Positions 24,495 to 33,114 are shown, counted from the stretch's first letter. The stretch is 64,000 nt of DNA from Bradyrhizobium zhengyangense (GCF_022012435.1 NZ_JAKLUA010000012.1:142802-206801); one strand, 5' to 3'. Program-made: numbers and translations. The notes: generated by a model not told the origin, from the letters alone.

Positions 24495-26095
24495 AATTCG
24501 GCCCGGCGAGTCCCAGGGATGCGATCGGCGGGGTGACCGTCCACACCCTGCGCCAGGGACCGCTCGTGCTGAAGAAAGGCACGACGATTGGGCCTGCCGA
24601 GGTCGAGCAGCTCGAGCGCGCCGGCATCAAGGACATCGTCGTGGTGCGGATGGAGGCGGGCGACGTCTCCGAGGATGTTGCCGCCGCCAGCATCGCGCTT
24701 GCGATCGGTGGCGAGGGCATCCATGTCGAGCGCGCCTTCACCGGCCGCGCCAATTTGTTCGCCGCGCAGCCGGGCGTGCTGGTGATCGACCGCGCCGCGG
24801 TCGACCGCATCAACAATGTCGACGAGGCCATCACCTTTGCCACGCTCGCCGCCTACAAGCCGGTGGTCGAAGGCGAGATGGTCGGCACCGTGAAGATCAT
24901 CCCGTTCGGCGTTGAAGGAAATTTGCGCGATGCCGCGGTGAGGGCCGCCGGCAAGGACGTGCTGAAAATCGCGCCCTATGTCGTCAAGCGTGTCGGTGTG
25001 GTCTCGACGTTGCTGCCGGGCTTGTCGTCCAAGGTGGTCGACAAGACACTGCGCGTGACCGCCGAGCGTCTCGCGCCGGCGGGTGCCAGCATCATCGCCG
25101 AACGGCGCGTACAGCATGAGGAGCGCGCGCTGTCGGCTGCGATCAAGGAATTGCTCGCGCTTGGCGCTGAGCTCGTGATCGTGTTCGGGGCATCGGCGAT
25201 CGCCGACCGCCGCGATGTGATCCCGGCTGCCGTTACCGGAATCGGCGGCGAGATCGAGCATTTCGGCATGCCGGTCGATCCCGGCAATCTGCTTTTGATC
25301 GCGCGCGCCGGCAGCGTGCCGGTGCTCGGGGCGCCCGGCTGCGCGCGTTCTCCGGTCGAGAACGGTTTTGACTGGGTGCTGATGCGGCTGCTCGCCGGCA
25401 TCAAGGTGACGCGCTCCGAGCTGATGGGCATGGGCGTCGGCGGCCTGCTGATGGAGATCGTGACGCGCCCGCAGCCGCGCGCCAAGCCCGAGATCGAGGA
25501 CAACAGGCAGGTTGCGGCCATCGTGCTCGCGGCCGGCCGCTCCACCCGCATGGGCGGGCCGAACAAGCTGCTCGCCGAGCTCGACGGCAAGAAGCTGGTG
25601 CGGATCGCCACCGAGCAGGCGCTGGCGTCGAAAGCATCCGAGGTGATCGTCGTCACCGGCCATCAGACCGAGCTGGTCGAGCAGGCGTTGCAGGGACTGA
25701 AGGTGAAATTCGTCAAGAACCCGGATTTCGCCGGCGGCATCGCGGGCTCGGTCAAATCAGGCATCGCGGCGGTGTCTGACGCCAGCGATGGCGCCGTGAT
25801 CTGCCTCGGCGATATGCCGCTGATCGATGCCGGCCTGATCGATCGTCTCATCGACGGCTTTGCGCCGGATCGTGGCAATCTCATCGTCGTGCCCGTCAGC
25901 GAAGGCCGCCGCGGCAATCCGGTGCTGTGGTCGCGCCGCTTCTTCAAGGAATTGATGACGCTCGACGGCGACGTCGGCGCGCGGCATTTGATTGCCAAGC
26001 ACACGGAAGCGGTGGCCGAAGTGCCTGTTGATGGCGAGGGCGCGTTTCTCGACATCGACACGCCGCAGGCCTTGGAAGCTGCTAGAGGCGGATGA
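24491..26095 (+). CDS. MoeA-like molybdopterin-binding domain fused to MobA/MocA-like nucleotidyltransferase, 534 aa
   Basis: Residues 1-340 contain a molybdopterin-binding region (LVIVFGASAIADRRDVIPAAV, VPVLGAPGCARSPVENGFDW). Residues about 345-530 are an NTP-transferase of the MobA/MocA kind, starting AIVLAAGRSTRMGGPNKLL and including CLGDMPLID and FLDIDTPQAL. MocA makes molybdopterin cytosine dinucleotide for xanthine-oxidase-family enzymes, so the fusion probably attaches the nucleotide for the cox-type enzyme (inference). It is translationally coupled to the XdhC gene by ATGA and ends the cox cluster. Confidence 0.88.
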   Translation: MKFGPASPRDAIGGVTVHTLRQGPLVLKKGTTIGPAEVEQLERAGIKDIVVVRMEAGDVSEDVAAASIALAIGGEGIHVERAFTGRANLFAAQPGVLVIDRAAVDRINNVDEAITFATLAAYKPVVEGEMVGTVKIIPFGVEGNLRDAAVRAAGKDVLKIAPYVVKRVGVVSTLLPGLSSKVVDKTLRVTAERLAPAGASIIAERRVQHEERALSAAIKELLALGAELVIVFGASAIADRRDVIPAAVTGIGGEIEHFGMPVDPGNLLLIARAGSVPVLGAPGCARSPVENGFDWVLMRLLAGIKVTRSELMGMGVGGLLMEIVTRPQPRAKPEIEDNRQVAAIVLAAGRSTRMGGPNKLLAELDGKKLVRIATEQALASKASEVIVVTGHQTELVEQALQGLKVKFVKNPDFAGGIAGSVKSGIAAVSDASDGAVICLGDMPLIDAGLIDRLIDGFAPDRGNLIVVPVSEGRRGNPVLWSRRFFKELMTLDGDVGARHLIAKHTEAVAEVPVDGEGAFLDIDTPQALEAARGG

Positions 26096-26114
26096 AGGTG
26101 CCGTAACTTCGTAG

Positions 26115-26165
26115 GGTGGGTTAGACAGCGGCGGCGCGAAGCGCAGTCCGCTGGCGTAACCCACC
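26115..26165. repeat. GGTGGGTTA palindromic repeat
   Basis: GGTGGGTTA at 26115 pairs with TAACCCACC ending at 26165; an inner AGCGG/CCGCT pair extends the stem. This is a widespread intergenic palindrome type in related bacteria (recalled, not searched here). A related degenerate hairpin follows at 26192-26218. Confidence 0.75.
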
Positions 26166-26191
26166 ACTTCCGTTTCCGCAGTGACACATTT

Positions 26192-26218
26192 GGCGGATTT
26201 ACGCTTCGCTAATCCACC
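26192..26218. repeat. Second, degenerate GGTGGATTA-type palindrome
   Basis: GGCGGATT pairs with AATCCACC (one G-T) around a TACGCTTCGCT loop. In reverse complement it begins GGTGGATTAGCGAAGCG, which resembles the element at 26115-26165. Confidence 0.55.
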
Positions 26219-26311
26219 CGACGGCTCCTCGATTTCAACTCTCCATTCACCATCTGGAAACGGTCCCAGCTTAGAGTCGCCTGCACCTGCCTTGGGGGGA
26301 GGGGTTTTTCC

Positions 26312-26701
26312 ATGGTTTCGAACCTCGTCGCGCGCCGTTGCGCGATGTTTTTCTTTGCGCTGTCGATCTGTGTCGCTGGCGCCCGTCACATCACCGAGGC
26401 TCATGCGGCCGGCGCCTTTGCCGTCGGCAGGTGCGGCGCCTATGGCCAAGCCTATGATTACGGCGCCGAGCACGAGGCGCGTGCCGCCGCTCAAAAGCAG
26501 TGCAAGGGTGAATGCACGACGGTGACAATGAAGCGGGCCTGTGCGGCCATGTCAGTCGACATGACCAACCCCTGTGGCGCTTATGGCTACGCCGTGAAGC
26601 CGAAGATCTCGGCCTCGCTCAACGCCGCCACCCGCGAATGCTACAAATATGGCGGCAAGGAATGCGTGATCCGTGCCTGGGCCTGCGACGCCAAGGGGTG
26701 A
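26312..26701 (+). CDS. DUF4189 domain exported protein, 129 aa
   Basis: An N-terminal signal-like segment (MVSNLVARRCAMFFFALSICVAGA, cleavage probably after HA near residue 34) precedes a cysteine-rich DUF4189 domain with GRCGAYGQAYDY, AQKQCKGECTTV, and ATRECYKYGGKECVIRAWAC. At least six cysteines suggest disulfides in the periplasm. The domain's function is not established. The start ATG follows GGGGGGAGGGG (an Ala-rich N-terminus is not needed upstream). Confidence 0.82.
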   Translation: MVSNLVARRCAMFFFALSICVAGARHITEAHAAGAFAVGRCGAYGQAYDYGAEHEARAAAQKQCKGECTTVTMKRACAAMSVDMTNPCGAYGYAVKPKISASLNAATRECYKYGGKECVIRAWACDAKG

Positions 26702-26719
26702 TCAAGGGTTGAGCTGCGG

Positions 26720-28540
26720 TTAGCGCAGCCATCCCGCGTTGGCTTGCACCAGCTTGACCGGCTGCTCCGGCGCGTCGATCGACCAGGGCACCTTGGCCCC
26801 GGTGAATTCCGACCAGGCTTTTAGCAGGCGGACCTCGACGCCGACCATGGCGTGGGCCTGCCAGCCCGCGATCGCGGCTGCCGCCATGCCGCTGCCGGTC
26901 GCGCCGGCGTTGACGTCGGCAAGCAGTGACGTCGTCGTCGCCATGTCATTGTAGACGCCGAGCTGCTGCTGAAGGTCGGCCAGCCTGCGCGAAAATCGCT
27001 TTGCGGATTTGCCGTGCCCGCAGAGCGGAAGCAGGAAGTCGGCGACGTAGCGCAGCTTCTTGGCGGCGAGGCGGACACGATGCCGCTCCTCGATCGGCAG
27101 CGATTTGAAACGGCGACCGCGCTTCAGCACCTTGGCATGCTGCGCCGACAGGATGTTGCGGGCGAAATTGATCGCCGGCTCTGCCAGTTGCGCCAGGCCT
27201 TCGGGCGCAACGTCGCTGCGCCAGCCGCGCGCTTCGATCCAGGCGCCGAGCCCGATCACGAAGTAAGCGCAGCGCCGGTCGGCAAGGGCGCGGCGGGCCT
27301 CGTCGTAGAAGCTCGCGCGGCGTTCGTCGGCGAGCGCGCCGAGCGTGTCGAAGCCTGCAACCGACGGGCAACCCTCCGCAACGGTGTGCAACGTTTCCTG
27401 CCGGAACACATCCCAATCACGCGCGCCCGAAAGGCTACCCGCAAGCCATTTTGCTTCGGCGCGCATCAGGTCGAGCTTGGCCAGCGACACCACCGACCGC
27501 ATCAGGTCCAGCGCGGAGCGCAGGCGGCGCAGCGCGACGCGAAGCTGATGCATCCCCTCGGGGTCGCGGCCATCCTCGGCGGCAGGCAACGCCTGGAGCA
27601 AGTGCAGGAGACAGGATCGCAGGATCTCGGAGAAGGCCTCGTCCAGCGAGATCGACGGATCGAGACGAAGCTTCGGCGGCTTCGGTGTGCGCGGCGGCGT
27701 ATCGGCCGCGAGGTCAAATCCACGCGCCGATTTGGTGCGGATCGACGGCTTCACTTGACCATGCTCGGCGAGCCGAAGCGCGAGGTCCCAGATCGCGGAC
27801 GGGCTGCCGCTCCTAAGCTCCAGCTCGATCTCGCTGACGGGCAGCGAGCGATCGCCTGACGTCAGATGGCCATGATCAAAGGCGACCTCGACCGTGCCCG
27901 ACGGCAAGTCGACGAGGCGTTGATGCCGGTGGATATCGCTGCGGAAGACGGCTTCGATCGGGTGACGCTCCAGCTCGGCGCGCAGCTTGTCCGAAACGAG
28001 CGGCATCGCCAGCGCGATATCGGGCGCCATCGACGGCACCGCTGCCTCCCACTCGCCACGTCGCAGCGGATCGTTGCTGGATTCCGTTTTCACGGTCTGC
28101 GTGAATCGCGTGCCGCTCTGGCGAACCCTGAAGCTGAATCCATCGCGGCGAAGCGTGCGCTTGGGCGTATCGTAGTAGACAGCCTTGAGATGCTTGCGCG
28201 CCCCCTTGTTGCGCGCATTCGCGGCGATGATCGGCGCATCGTTGAAGTCAGCCAGACGATCGGAGTCCACGAGCAGCTTGAGTTCGATTTCAGTCGCGCG
28301 AGGCACACCGTCGCGGGGCGAAGACACATCCGGCCTCGTCGCATCGGCGCGAATATCTTCGGCGGACAGGTCGGCGTGAGAGAAACCGCTGCGCGGGGGC
28401 CCGTTGTCGGAGATTTCGGAACCAGGCTTTTGTTCCGCGTTGGAAGTTGCGGCGTTCCTGATCGCAATGTGTTGATTGTTTGACCCGGCGAGACGCCGCC
28501 TCGGTTCGAGGGCTCCCTTGATGGCGTCAATTTCGGACAT
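26720..28540 (-). CDS. CYTH and CHAD domain protein (putative inorganic triphosphatase/polyphosphate-associated), 606 aa
   Basis: The CYTH domain (about residues 80-290) begins with the ExExK motif in TEIELKLLVD and continues with basic triphosphate-binding tunnel residues. The CHAD domain (about 305-595) is a helical His/Arg-rich bundle: MHQLRVALRRLRSALDLMR region, AKWLAGSLSGARDWDVF, HRVRLAAKKLRYVADFL. CYTH enzymes hydrolyse triphosphates; CHAD domains bind polyphosphate. The first 75 residues look disordered, so an internal start is possible. It is transcribed towards the DUF4189 gene. Confidence 0.93.
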   Translation of the reverse strand: MSEIDAIKGALEPRRRLAGSNNQHIAIRNAATSNAEQKPGSEISDNGPPRSGFSHADLSAEDIRADATRPDVSSPRDGVPRATEIELKLLVDSDRLADFNDAPIIAANARNKGARKHLKAVYYDTPKRTLRRDGFSFRVRQSGTRFTQTVKTESSNDPLRRGEWEAAVPSMAPDIALAMPLVSDKLRAELERHPIEAVFRSDIHRHQRLVDLPSGTVEVAFDHGHLTSGDRSLPVSEIELELRSGSPSAIWDLALRLAEHGQVKPSIRTKSARGFDLAADTPPRTPKPPKLRLDPSISLDEAFSEILRSCLLHLLQALPAAEDGRDPEGMHQLRVALRRLRSALDLMRSVVSLAKLDLMRAEAKWLAGSLSGARDWDVFRQETLHTVAEGCPSVAGFDTLGALADERRASFYDEARRALADRRCAYFVIGLGAWIEARGWRSDVAPEGLAQLAEPAINFARNILSAQHAKVLKRGRRFKSLPIEERHRVRLAAKKLRYVADFLLPLCGHGKSAKRFSRRLADLQQQLGVYNDMATTTSLLADVNAGATGSGMAAAAIAGWQAHAMVGVEVRLLKAWSEFTGAKVPWSIDAPEQPVKLVQANAGWLR

Positions 28541-28740
28541 TCGCAGCTTTATGACAGTTCAGTGACGGGCATCGACATATATCCGAGTTGTCCTGCGGAG
28601 AGAAGCACAGCCGATCGCATCCCGCATTGAAATTTCTACGCTGTGATCGCCCGGACAATCCGCGTTACATTGACATAAGCCGTCGCAGCGCTCGGAATTT
28701 CTTTTTCTTTCCAGACGCTTGGATGTGCGCGGGAGAGTTC

Positions 28741-29151
28741 ATGCAGTTCGATACCAAGATTGCCGTTGTCATTCGCAACGACCTCCAGACTTGGCAGAAG
28801 CTCAATGTTGCGTCATTCCTGACGAGCGGCGTCGCGGCTGCTTTTCCGGAGTGCATCGGCGATGCCTATGAGGACGCATCGTCCACGAAGTATCTTGCGC
28901 TGATCGGCCAACCGATCCTGATCTATGGTGCCGATGGTCCGGCGCTGTCGCGTGCACTCGATCGCGCACTCACGCGCAATGTCACGCCGGCGGTCTATAC
29001 CGAGGACATGTTCAAGACCACGCATGATGCTGCCAATCGCGCAGCTGTGAGAGCGGTCGCGCGCGGCGATCTCAATCTCGTCGGCCTCGCAATGCGCGCC
29101 GAGAGGAAGGTGATCGACAAGATCGTCGATGGATTGAAGTTCCATAGCTGA
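28741..29151 (+). CDS. DUF2000 family protein, 136 aa
   Basis: It begins MQFDTKIAVVIRNDLQTWQKLNVASFL and has YGADGPALSRALDRAL and the C-terminal DLNLVGLAMRAERKVIDKIVDGL region. This matches DUF2000, whose members resemble peptidyl-tRNA hydrolase II in fold. I set the start at 28741, behind GGGAGAGTTC; the frame extends 51 residues upstream but that part looks non-coding. The biological role is unknown. Confidence 0.85.
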   Translation: MQFDTKIAVVIRNDLQTWQKLNVASFLTSGVAAAFPECIGDAYEDASSTKYLALIGQPILIYGADGPALSRALDRALTRNVTPAVYTEDMFKTTHDAANRAAVRAVARGDLNLVGLAMRAERKVIDKIVDGLKFHS

Positions 29152-29282
29152 CGCCAGGCGCGCTCTGCGCTGCCGCGGGCGTTCTGCGCAGCGCGACCAA
29201 TAAACTTGCGTCGTTTGACTCCAATCAAGTGAGACCTGGGCGGTATCGCTAGTCTGCTTACGTAATGCAATGGAGCAGACCG

Positions 29283-30308
29283 ATGCCGACCATGAAAGCC
29301 GCTGTTGTCAAACAATTCGGCAAGCCCCTGGCGATTGAGGATGTGCCGGTACCGCAGCCCGGTCCCGGCGAAGTTCTGGTCAAGGTGAAGGCCTGCGGTG
29401 TCTGCCACACCGATCTGCACGCCGCCTCCGGTGACTGGCCGGTCAAGCCGGTGCCGCCGTTCATTCCCGGCCATGAAGCAGCCGGCATCGTCGCGGCGCT
29501 CGGACCCGGCGTCAAAAATCTGAAGGTCGGCGATGCTGTCGGCGTCGCCTGGCTGCACGATGCCTGCATGTCGTGCGAATATTGCGAGACCGGCTGGGAG
29601 ACGCTGTGCGAGCATCAGCACAACACTGGCTACAGCGTGAACGGCGGCTTTGCCGAATATGTCATCGCTTCGGCGGCCTTTGCGGCGAAGCTGCCGCCGA
29701 CGATCGATTTCGCGGCTGTTGCGCCGATCCTTTGCGCTGGTGTCACCACCTACAAGGGACTGAAGGAGACCGACGCGCGGCCCGGCGAGTGGGTCGCGAT
29801 CTCAGGCGTCGGCGGGCTCGGCCATGTCGCGATCCAGTACGCCAAGGCGATGGGGTTCAAGGTCGCGGCGATTGATATCGCCCAGGACAAGCTCGAGCTC
29901 GCGCGCGAGACCGGTGCCGATCTCGCGGTCAACGCGCTCGCAAGCGATGCCGTTGACAAGGTGCTCACAGCGAGCGGAGGAGGGGCTCACGGCGTGCTGG
30001 TCACGGCGGTGTCGACCGCCGCGTTTGCTCAGGCGCTGAAGATGGTGCGGCGGAAGGGCACCGTCAGCCTCGTCGGCCTGCCGCCGGGTGAATTCCCGAC
30101 GCCGATCTTCGATGTCGTGCTCAAGCGCATCACCGTGCGCGGCTCCATCGTCGGGACCCGCAGGGATCTCGACGAAGCCATTGCGTTCGCTGCGGACGGC
30201 AAGGTGAAGGCCGAAGTGACGAAAATGCCGCTTGCGCAAATCAACAACGTGTTCGAGCGGATGAAGGCCGGTACGATCAACGGCCGCATGGTGCTCGACT
30301 TTGGCTAA
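29283..30308 (+). CDS. adhA: Zinc-dependent alcohol dehydrogenase, NAD-type
   Basis: A medium-chain dehydrogenase that oxidises alcohols to aldehydes. Catalytic zinc ligands appear in CGVCHTDLH and GHEAAG; the structural zinc site is CMSCEYCETGWETLC. The Rossmann motif GVGGLGHVAIQYAK ends in an acidic residue (AAIDIAQ), pointing to NAD. The start at 29283 follows GGAG by seven bases; an ATG at 29265 is in frame but poorly placed. The 341-residue length matches AdhA-type enzymes. Confidence 0.93.
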   Translation: MPTMKAAVVKQFGKPLAIEDVPVPQPGPGEVLVKVKACGVCHTDLHAASGDWPVKPVPPFIPGHEAAGIVAALGPGVKNLKVGDAVGVAWLHDACMSCEYCETGWETLCEHQHNTGYSVNGGFAEYVIASAAFAAKLPPTIDFAAVAPILCAGVTTYKGLKETDARPGEWVAISGVGGLGHVAIQYAKAMGFKVAAIDIAQDKLELARETGADLAVNALASDAVDKVLTASGGGAHGVLVTAVSTAAFAQALKMVRRKGTVSLVGLPPGEFPTPIFDVVLKRITVRGSIVGTRRDLDEAIAFAADGKVKAEVTKMPLAQINNVFERMKAGTINGRMVLDFG

Positions 30309-30312
30309 ACTC

Positions 30313-30726
30313 TCAGCCCGGCGGCATCCTCTCGAACTTCGTCAGGCCGGAATCGAGAGGATCCCAATCATACGCGCGCACGGCGTAGGTGATCGCTTGC
30401 GGCTTGTAGCGGGCCGGCTCGTCGAGGCTGGCAGCGCGGATGGTGAAGATATCGGGCATGGCCTTGAAGGTCATGTAAACGGCGACGCCGCATTCGGGGC
30501 AGAAGGCGCGCGTCTTCACGTTGCCGCTGTCGCCGGTCATGTCCCATGTCCTGGCTTCGCCCGTCACCGTGACGCCGCCGCGCGGAAAGGTGGCGTAGGA
30601 GCCGTGGCCGGTGCCGCTTTCACGCTGGCAGTCCCGGCACTGGCAATGGTTGGAGAACATGGGCTCGCCGACAATCGAATAGCGGATCACGCCGCAGGCG
30701 CAGCCGCCGGTATAGGGCTTGGTCAT
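30313..30726 (-). CDS. GFA family (CENP-V/glutathione-dependent formaldehyde-activating-like) protein, 137 aa
   Basis: The family's zinc-binding cysteines are present: GGCACGVIRY, HCQCRDCQRESGTG, and AFCPECGVAVY. Homologues fold like Gfa/CENP-V; true formaldehyde activation is doubtful for most. It lies just after adhA in opposite orientation (four bases between stops) and 12 bases downstream of the SRPBCC gene, so it probably belongs to the ArsR-SRPBCC operon. Confidence 0.9.
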   Translation of the reverse strand: MTKPYTGGCACGVIRYSIVGEPMFSNHCQCRDCQRESGTGHGSYATFPRGGVTVTGEARTWDMTGDSGNVKTRAFCPECGVAVYMTFKAMPDIFTIRAASLDEPARYKPQAITYAVRAYDWDPLDSGLTKFERMPPG

Positions 30727-30738
30727 CGCATTAACTCC

Positions 30739-31203
30739 TCAACTGTCTTCGCCGCTGATTTCGTCGAGCTGCCGAATGACCTTCTTCCATCCGCCGCTCA
30801 TGACGGTGTAGGCGCTGTCGTTCCTCGGCATGACGAAGCCCGCATGAACCAGCTGAATGCGCGTGCCGGCTTCGACCGGGGTGAGGGACCAGGTCACAAC
30901 AGTGTCGAGCGGCGCGCCGTAGCCGGTGTTGCGTTCATCGCCACCCGTCCAGGCGTAGACCAGACGCCGGTTCGGGACGACTTCCAGGACGCGGCAATGG
31001 ATGACGCCGTCCCAGTGGCCGCCCGGCTTGGTCTGGTAGGTGAAGACATTGCCTTCGACAGCCTCGAAGCCGGTCGGTGGCATGAGCCAGCGCGCGATCA
31101 ACTGGGCAGATGTCAGCACCTTCCAGACCGTCTCCGGCGCGTGAGGGAGCACCTCGTCCATCACGATATCTTTGGTTTCGGCTTTCAACGCGGCTGCACT
31201 CAC
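30739..31203 (-). CDS. SRPBCC/AHSA1-like domain protein, 154 aa
   Basis: It has an AHSA1-type START-like fold: HAPETVWKVLTSAQLIARWLMPP, FTYQTKPGGHWDG, RLVYAWTGGDER, TVVTWSLTPVEAGTRIQLVH. Such proteins are often encoded directly behind an ArsR regulator, as here, where the start overlaps the regulator's stop by four bases. The ligand is unknown; a small hydrophobic molecule is likely from the fold. Confidence 0.9.
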   Translation of the reverse strand: MSAAALKAETKDIVMDEVLPHAPETVWKVLTSAQLIARWLMPPTGFEAVEGNVFTYQTKPGGHWDGVIHCRVLEVVPNRRLVYAWTGGDERNTGYGAPLDTVVTWSLTPVEAGTRIQLVHAGFVMPRNDSAYTVMSGGWKKVIRQLDEISGEDS

Positions 31204-31535
31204 GGGTCGATCTCCTTCAACAGGTCACGCAGGTTCTGGAAGCGCTCGCGCCAGAAGACACCGTAATGATCCATCCAGGTGACCAGCGGTTCGAGACCTT
31301 GCGGCGCGGCGCGGTAGTAGACGTTGCGGCCCTCGGCGCGCTCGGCGACGAGGCCCGCCTGCTTCAACGATTTCAAATGTTGCGAGATCGCGCCCTGCGT
31401 CACGCCACTGCCGCGCGTCAGCTCGGCGACGCTGATCTCCTTGCTGTCGAACACGCGCTCGAACACCGCGCGCCGGGTCGGATCGGCGAGGGCGCGCATG
31501 ACGGCGGTGACGGGACTGGGGGCGGCATCGATCAT
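31200..31535 (-). CDS. ArsR family winged-helix repressor
   Basis: A 111-residue winged helix with ALADPTRRAVFERVF, the recognition segment GVTQGAISQHLKSLKQAGLV, and the wing RAEGRNVYYRAAP. No metal-binding ELCVC-type motif is seen, so it may sense another signal. A 34-bp near-palindrome directly upstream is the likely operator for autoregulation of arsR-SRPBCC-GFA. Confidence 0.92.
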   Translation of the reverse strand: MIDAAPSPVTAVMRALADPTRRAVFERVFDSKEISVAELTRGSGVTQGAISQHLKSLKQAGLVAERAEGRNVYYRAAPQGLEPLVTWMDHYGVFWRERFQNLRDLLKEIDP

Positions 31536-31543
31536 GTCAACAG

Positions 31544-31577
31544 ATTAGTATTCGCTAATGCATTAGTCAATACTAAT
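31544..31577 (-). promoter_or_regulatory. Operator and promoter of the ArsR-SRPBCC operon
   Basis: ATTAGTATT (31544-31552) and AATACTAAT (31569-31577) form the outer arms, and CTAATGCATTAG (31555-31566) is a perfect inner palindrome, giving a 34-bp near-symmetric site. On the minus strand TTGACT (31570-31565) and TAATCT (31548-31543) lie 17 bases apart as possible -35 and (weak) -10 boxes, so a bound repressor would cover the promoter. Confidence 0.65.
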
Positions 31578-31610
31578 TTGTTTGAGCGACGATCGAGTCA
31601 GCCCCTCTCA

Positions 31611-31639
31611 TTGACTATGACTGACTAGTCAGTCATAAA
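31611..31639 (+). promoter_or_regulatory. TetR-gene promoter with operator in the -35/-10 spacer
   Basis: TTGACT (31611-31616) and CATAAA (31634-31639) are 17 bases apart. The perfect 20-bp palindrome ATGACTGACTAGTCAGTCAT (31617-31636) fills the spacer. A TetR dimer bound there would exclude RNA polymerase, so the regulator and the coupled efflux genes are probably autorepressed. Confidence 0.7.
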
Positions 31640-31645
31640 TGCAAA

Positions 31646-32329
31646 ATGACAAAGAAGCTCACTAAAGCGGCTGCGGCCAAAGCTGCGACGCGCAATCCCG
31701 AAGCCGGCGAAGACGCCGCGCCGATGTCGAACCGCGCCACGCGCGCGGCCGAGCGGCGCGATGCGATCGTCGCAGCGGCGATGGAGGAGTTCATCGCGCG
31801 CGGCTTTGCCGCGACGCGGCTCGACGACATTGCCAAGCGTGCCGGCGTCGCGAAGGGCACCATCTACCTGCACTTCAAGGACAAGGAATCGATGTTCGAG
31901 GAGCTGGTGCGCACCGTGATCGTGCCAGTGGTGGTGAAGCTGAGTGCACTACCGCCGCCGACGAGCTCGGTCCGCGACCTCATTGAAACCTTTGCCGGCA
32001 ACTTCCTCAAAGAGGTGATCGGCACGAGGCGCGGCGATCTCGTCCGCCTGATCGTGGCGGAGGGTCCGCGCTTTCCGGCAGTGGCCGACTTCTACTACCG
32101 CGAGGTGGTCTCGCGTGGGATCGCCGGCATGCGCGCGCTGATCGAGCTCGGCATTGCCCGTGGCGAGATCCACCAGGCAAATCTCGCGCGCTATCCGCAG
32201 ATTGTGATCGCGCCGGCGATGATCGCGGTGATCTGGCAGAGCCTGTTTGCGCGGCACGCGCCGCTCGATGCGCAGGACATGCTGCGCGTCCATCTCGATT
32301 TGATCTTTGGCGAACGGAGGACGACATGA
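31646..32329 (+). CDS. TetR family transcriptional regulator of the adjacent efflux operon
   Basis: A 227-residue protein with an N-terminal Lys/Ala-rich extension, then the TetR HTH (RRDAIVAAAMEEFIARGFAAT, LDDIAKRAGVAKGTIYLHFKDKESMF). The C-terminal ligand domain is helical. Its TGA overlaps the ATG of the adaptor gene (ATGA at 32326), so it is translated with the efflux system and is its likely local repressor. No Shine-Dalgarno sequence is visible before the ATG at 31646; a second Met (residue 27) also lacks one. Confidence 0.92.
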   Translation: MTKKLTKAAAAKAATRNPEAGEDAAPMSNRATRAAERRDAIVAAAMEEFIARGFAATRLDDIAKRAGVAKGTIYLHFKDKESMFEELVRTVIVPVVVKLSALPPPTSSVRDLIETFAGNFLKEVIGTRRGDLVRLIVAEGPRFPAVADFYYREVVSRGIAGMRALIELGIARGEIHQANLARYPQIVIAPAMIAVIWQSLFARHAPLDAQDMLRVHLDLIFGERRTT

Positions 32330-33114
32330 CGTCGTCGCAAAGGATTTTTGCAGTCGCATTGGCCGCCGTGCTCGCAACCGGACTAGCCGGCTGCAAGGAG
32401 AAGCGCGATCCCGGTTTCCAGGGATGGGTCGAGGCCGACATGATCTATGTCAGTCCGGACGAGGCAGGCCGCGTGACCAAGCTCGATATCCGCGAGGGCG
32501 ATTTGGTGAAGGTCGGCGATCCCCTCTATTCCGTCGACGACGACCTCCAGCTGGCCGATCTCAACCAGACCAAGGCGACGCTGGCCAACGCGCAGCAGGT
32601 GTTCGATCGCGCAGAGTCCCTGCGCAAAACCGGCTCCGGCACGCAAGCCACTCTGGATTCCGCTGTCTCTGACTTACGGGTCGCGCAGGCGCGGGTGGTG
32701 ACGTCGGAGACGCGGCTGGCGCGGCGCAAGGGCTTTGCCCCGGTCGCCGGCACCATCCAGCAGATCTATTTCCGCGAGGGCGAGATGGTCGCCGCGCAGC
32801 GGCCGGTGCTCTCGATCATGCCGCCCGGCAACATGAAGCTGCGCTTCTTCGTGCCGGAAACGGAGTTGCCGAAGCTGTCGATCGGCGACGAGGTGCGGGT
32901 CGCCTGCGACAATTGCGCCGCCGACCTCACCGCAAAGATCTACTTCATCGCGACCTCGGCCGAATACACCCCGCCCGTCATCTACAGCCTCGAGGAGAGG
33001 GACAAGCTCGTCTACCTCATCCAGGCGCGGCCGTCGCGGCCCGATGCGTTGCGGGTCGGCCAGCCGATCGACGTCTATCTCAACCCGAAGACCCCGGTGG
33101 CGGACAAGCGATGA
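32326..33114 (+). CDS. HlyD-type periplasmic adaptor (membrane fusion) lipoprotein of an ABC efflux system
   Basis: It links an ABC-2 exporter to the periplasm. A signal with lipobox LAGC (Cys near residue 24) is followed by two biotinyl-lipoyl-like halves (DEAGRVTKLDIREGDLVKVGDPLY and GTIQQIYFREGEMVAAQRPVL regions) around a short coiled coil (about residues 85-140), then a beta-barrel. At 262 aa it is short for the family, resembling the YbhG adaptor. It is coupled to the TetR gene upstream and to the ATPase downstream. Confidence 0.9.
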   Translation: MTSSQRIFAVALAAVLATGLAGCKEKRDPGFQGWVEADMIYVSPDEAGRVTKLDIREGDLVKVGDPLYSVDDDLQLADLNQTKATLANAQQVFDRAESLRKTGSGTQATLDSAVSDLRVAQARVVTSETRLARRKGFAPVAGTIQQIYFREGEMVAAQRPVLSIMPPGNMKLRFFVPETELPKLSIGDEVRVACDNCAADLTAKIYFIATSAEYTPPVIYSLEERDKLVYLIQARPSRPDALRVGQPIDVYLNPKTPVADKR

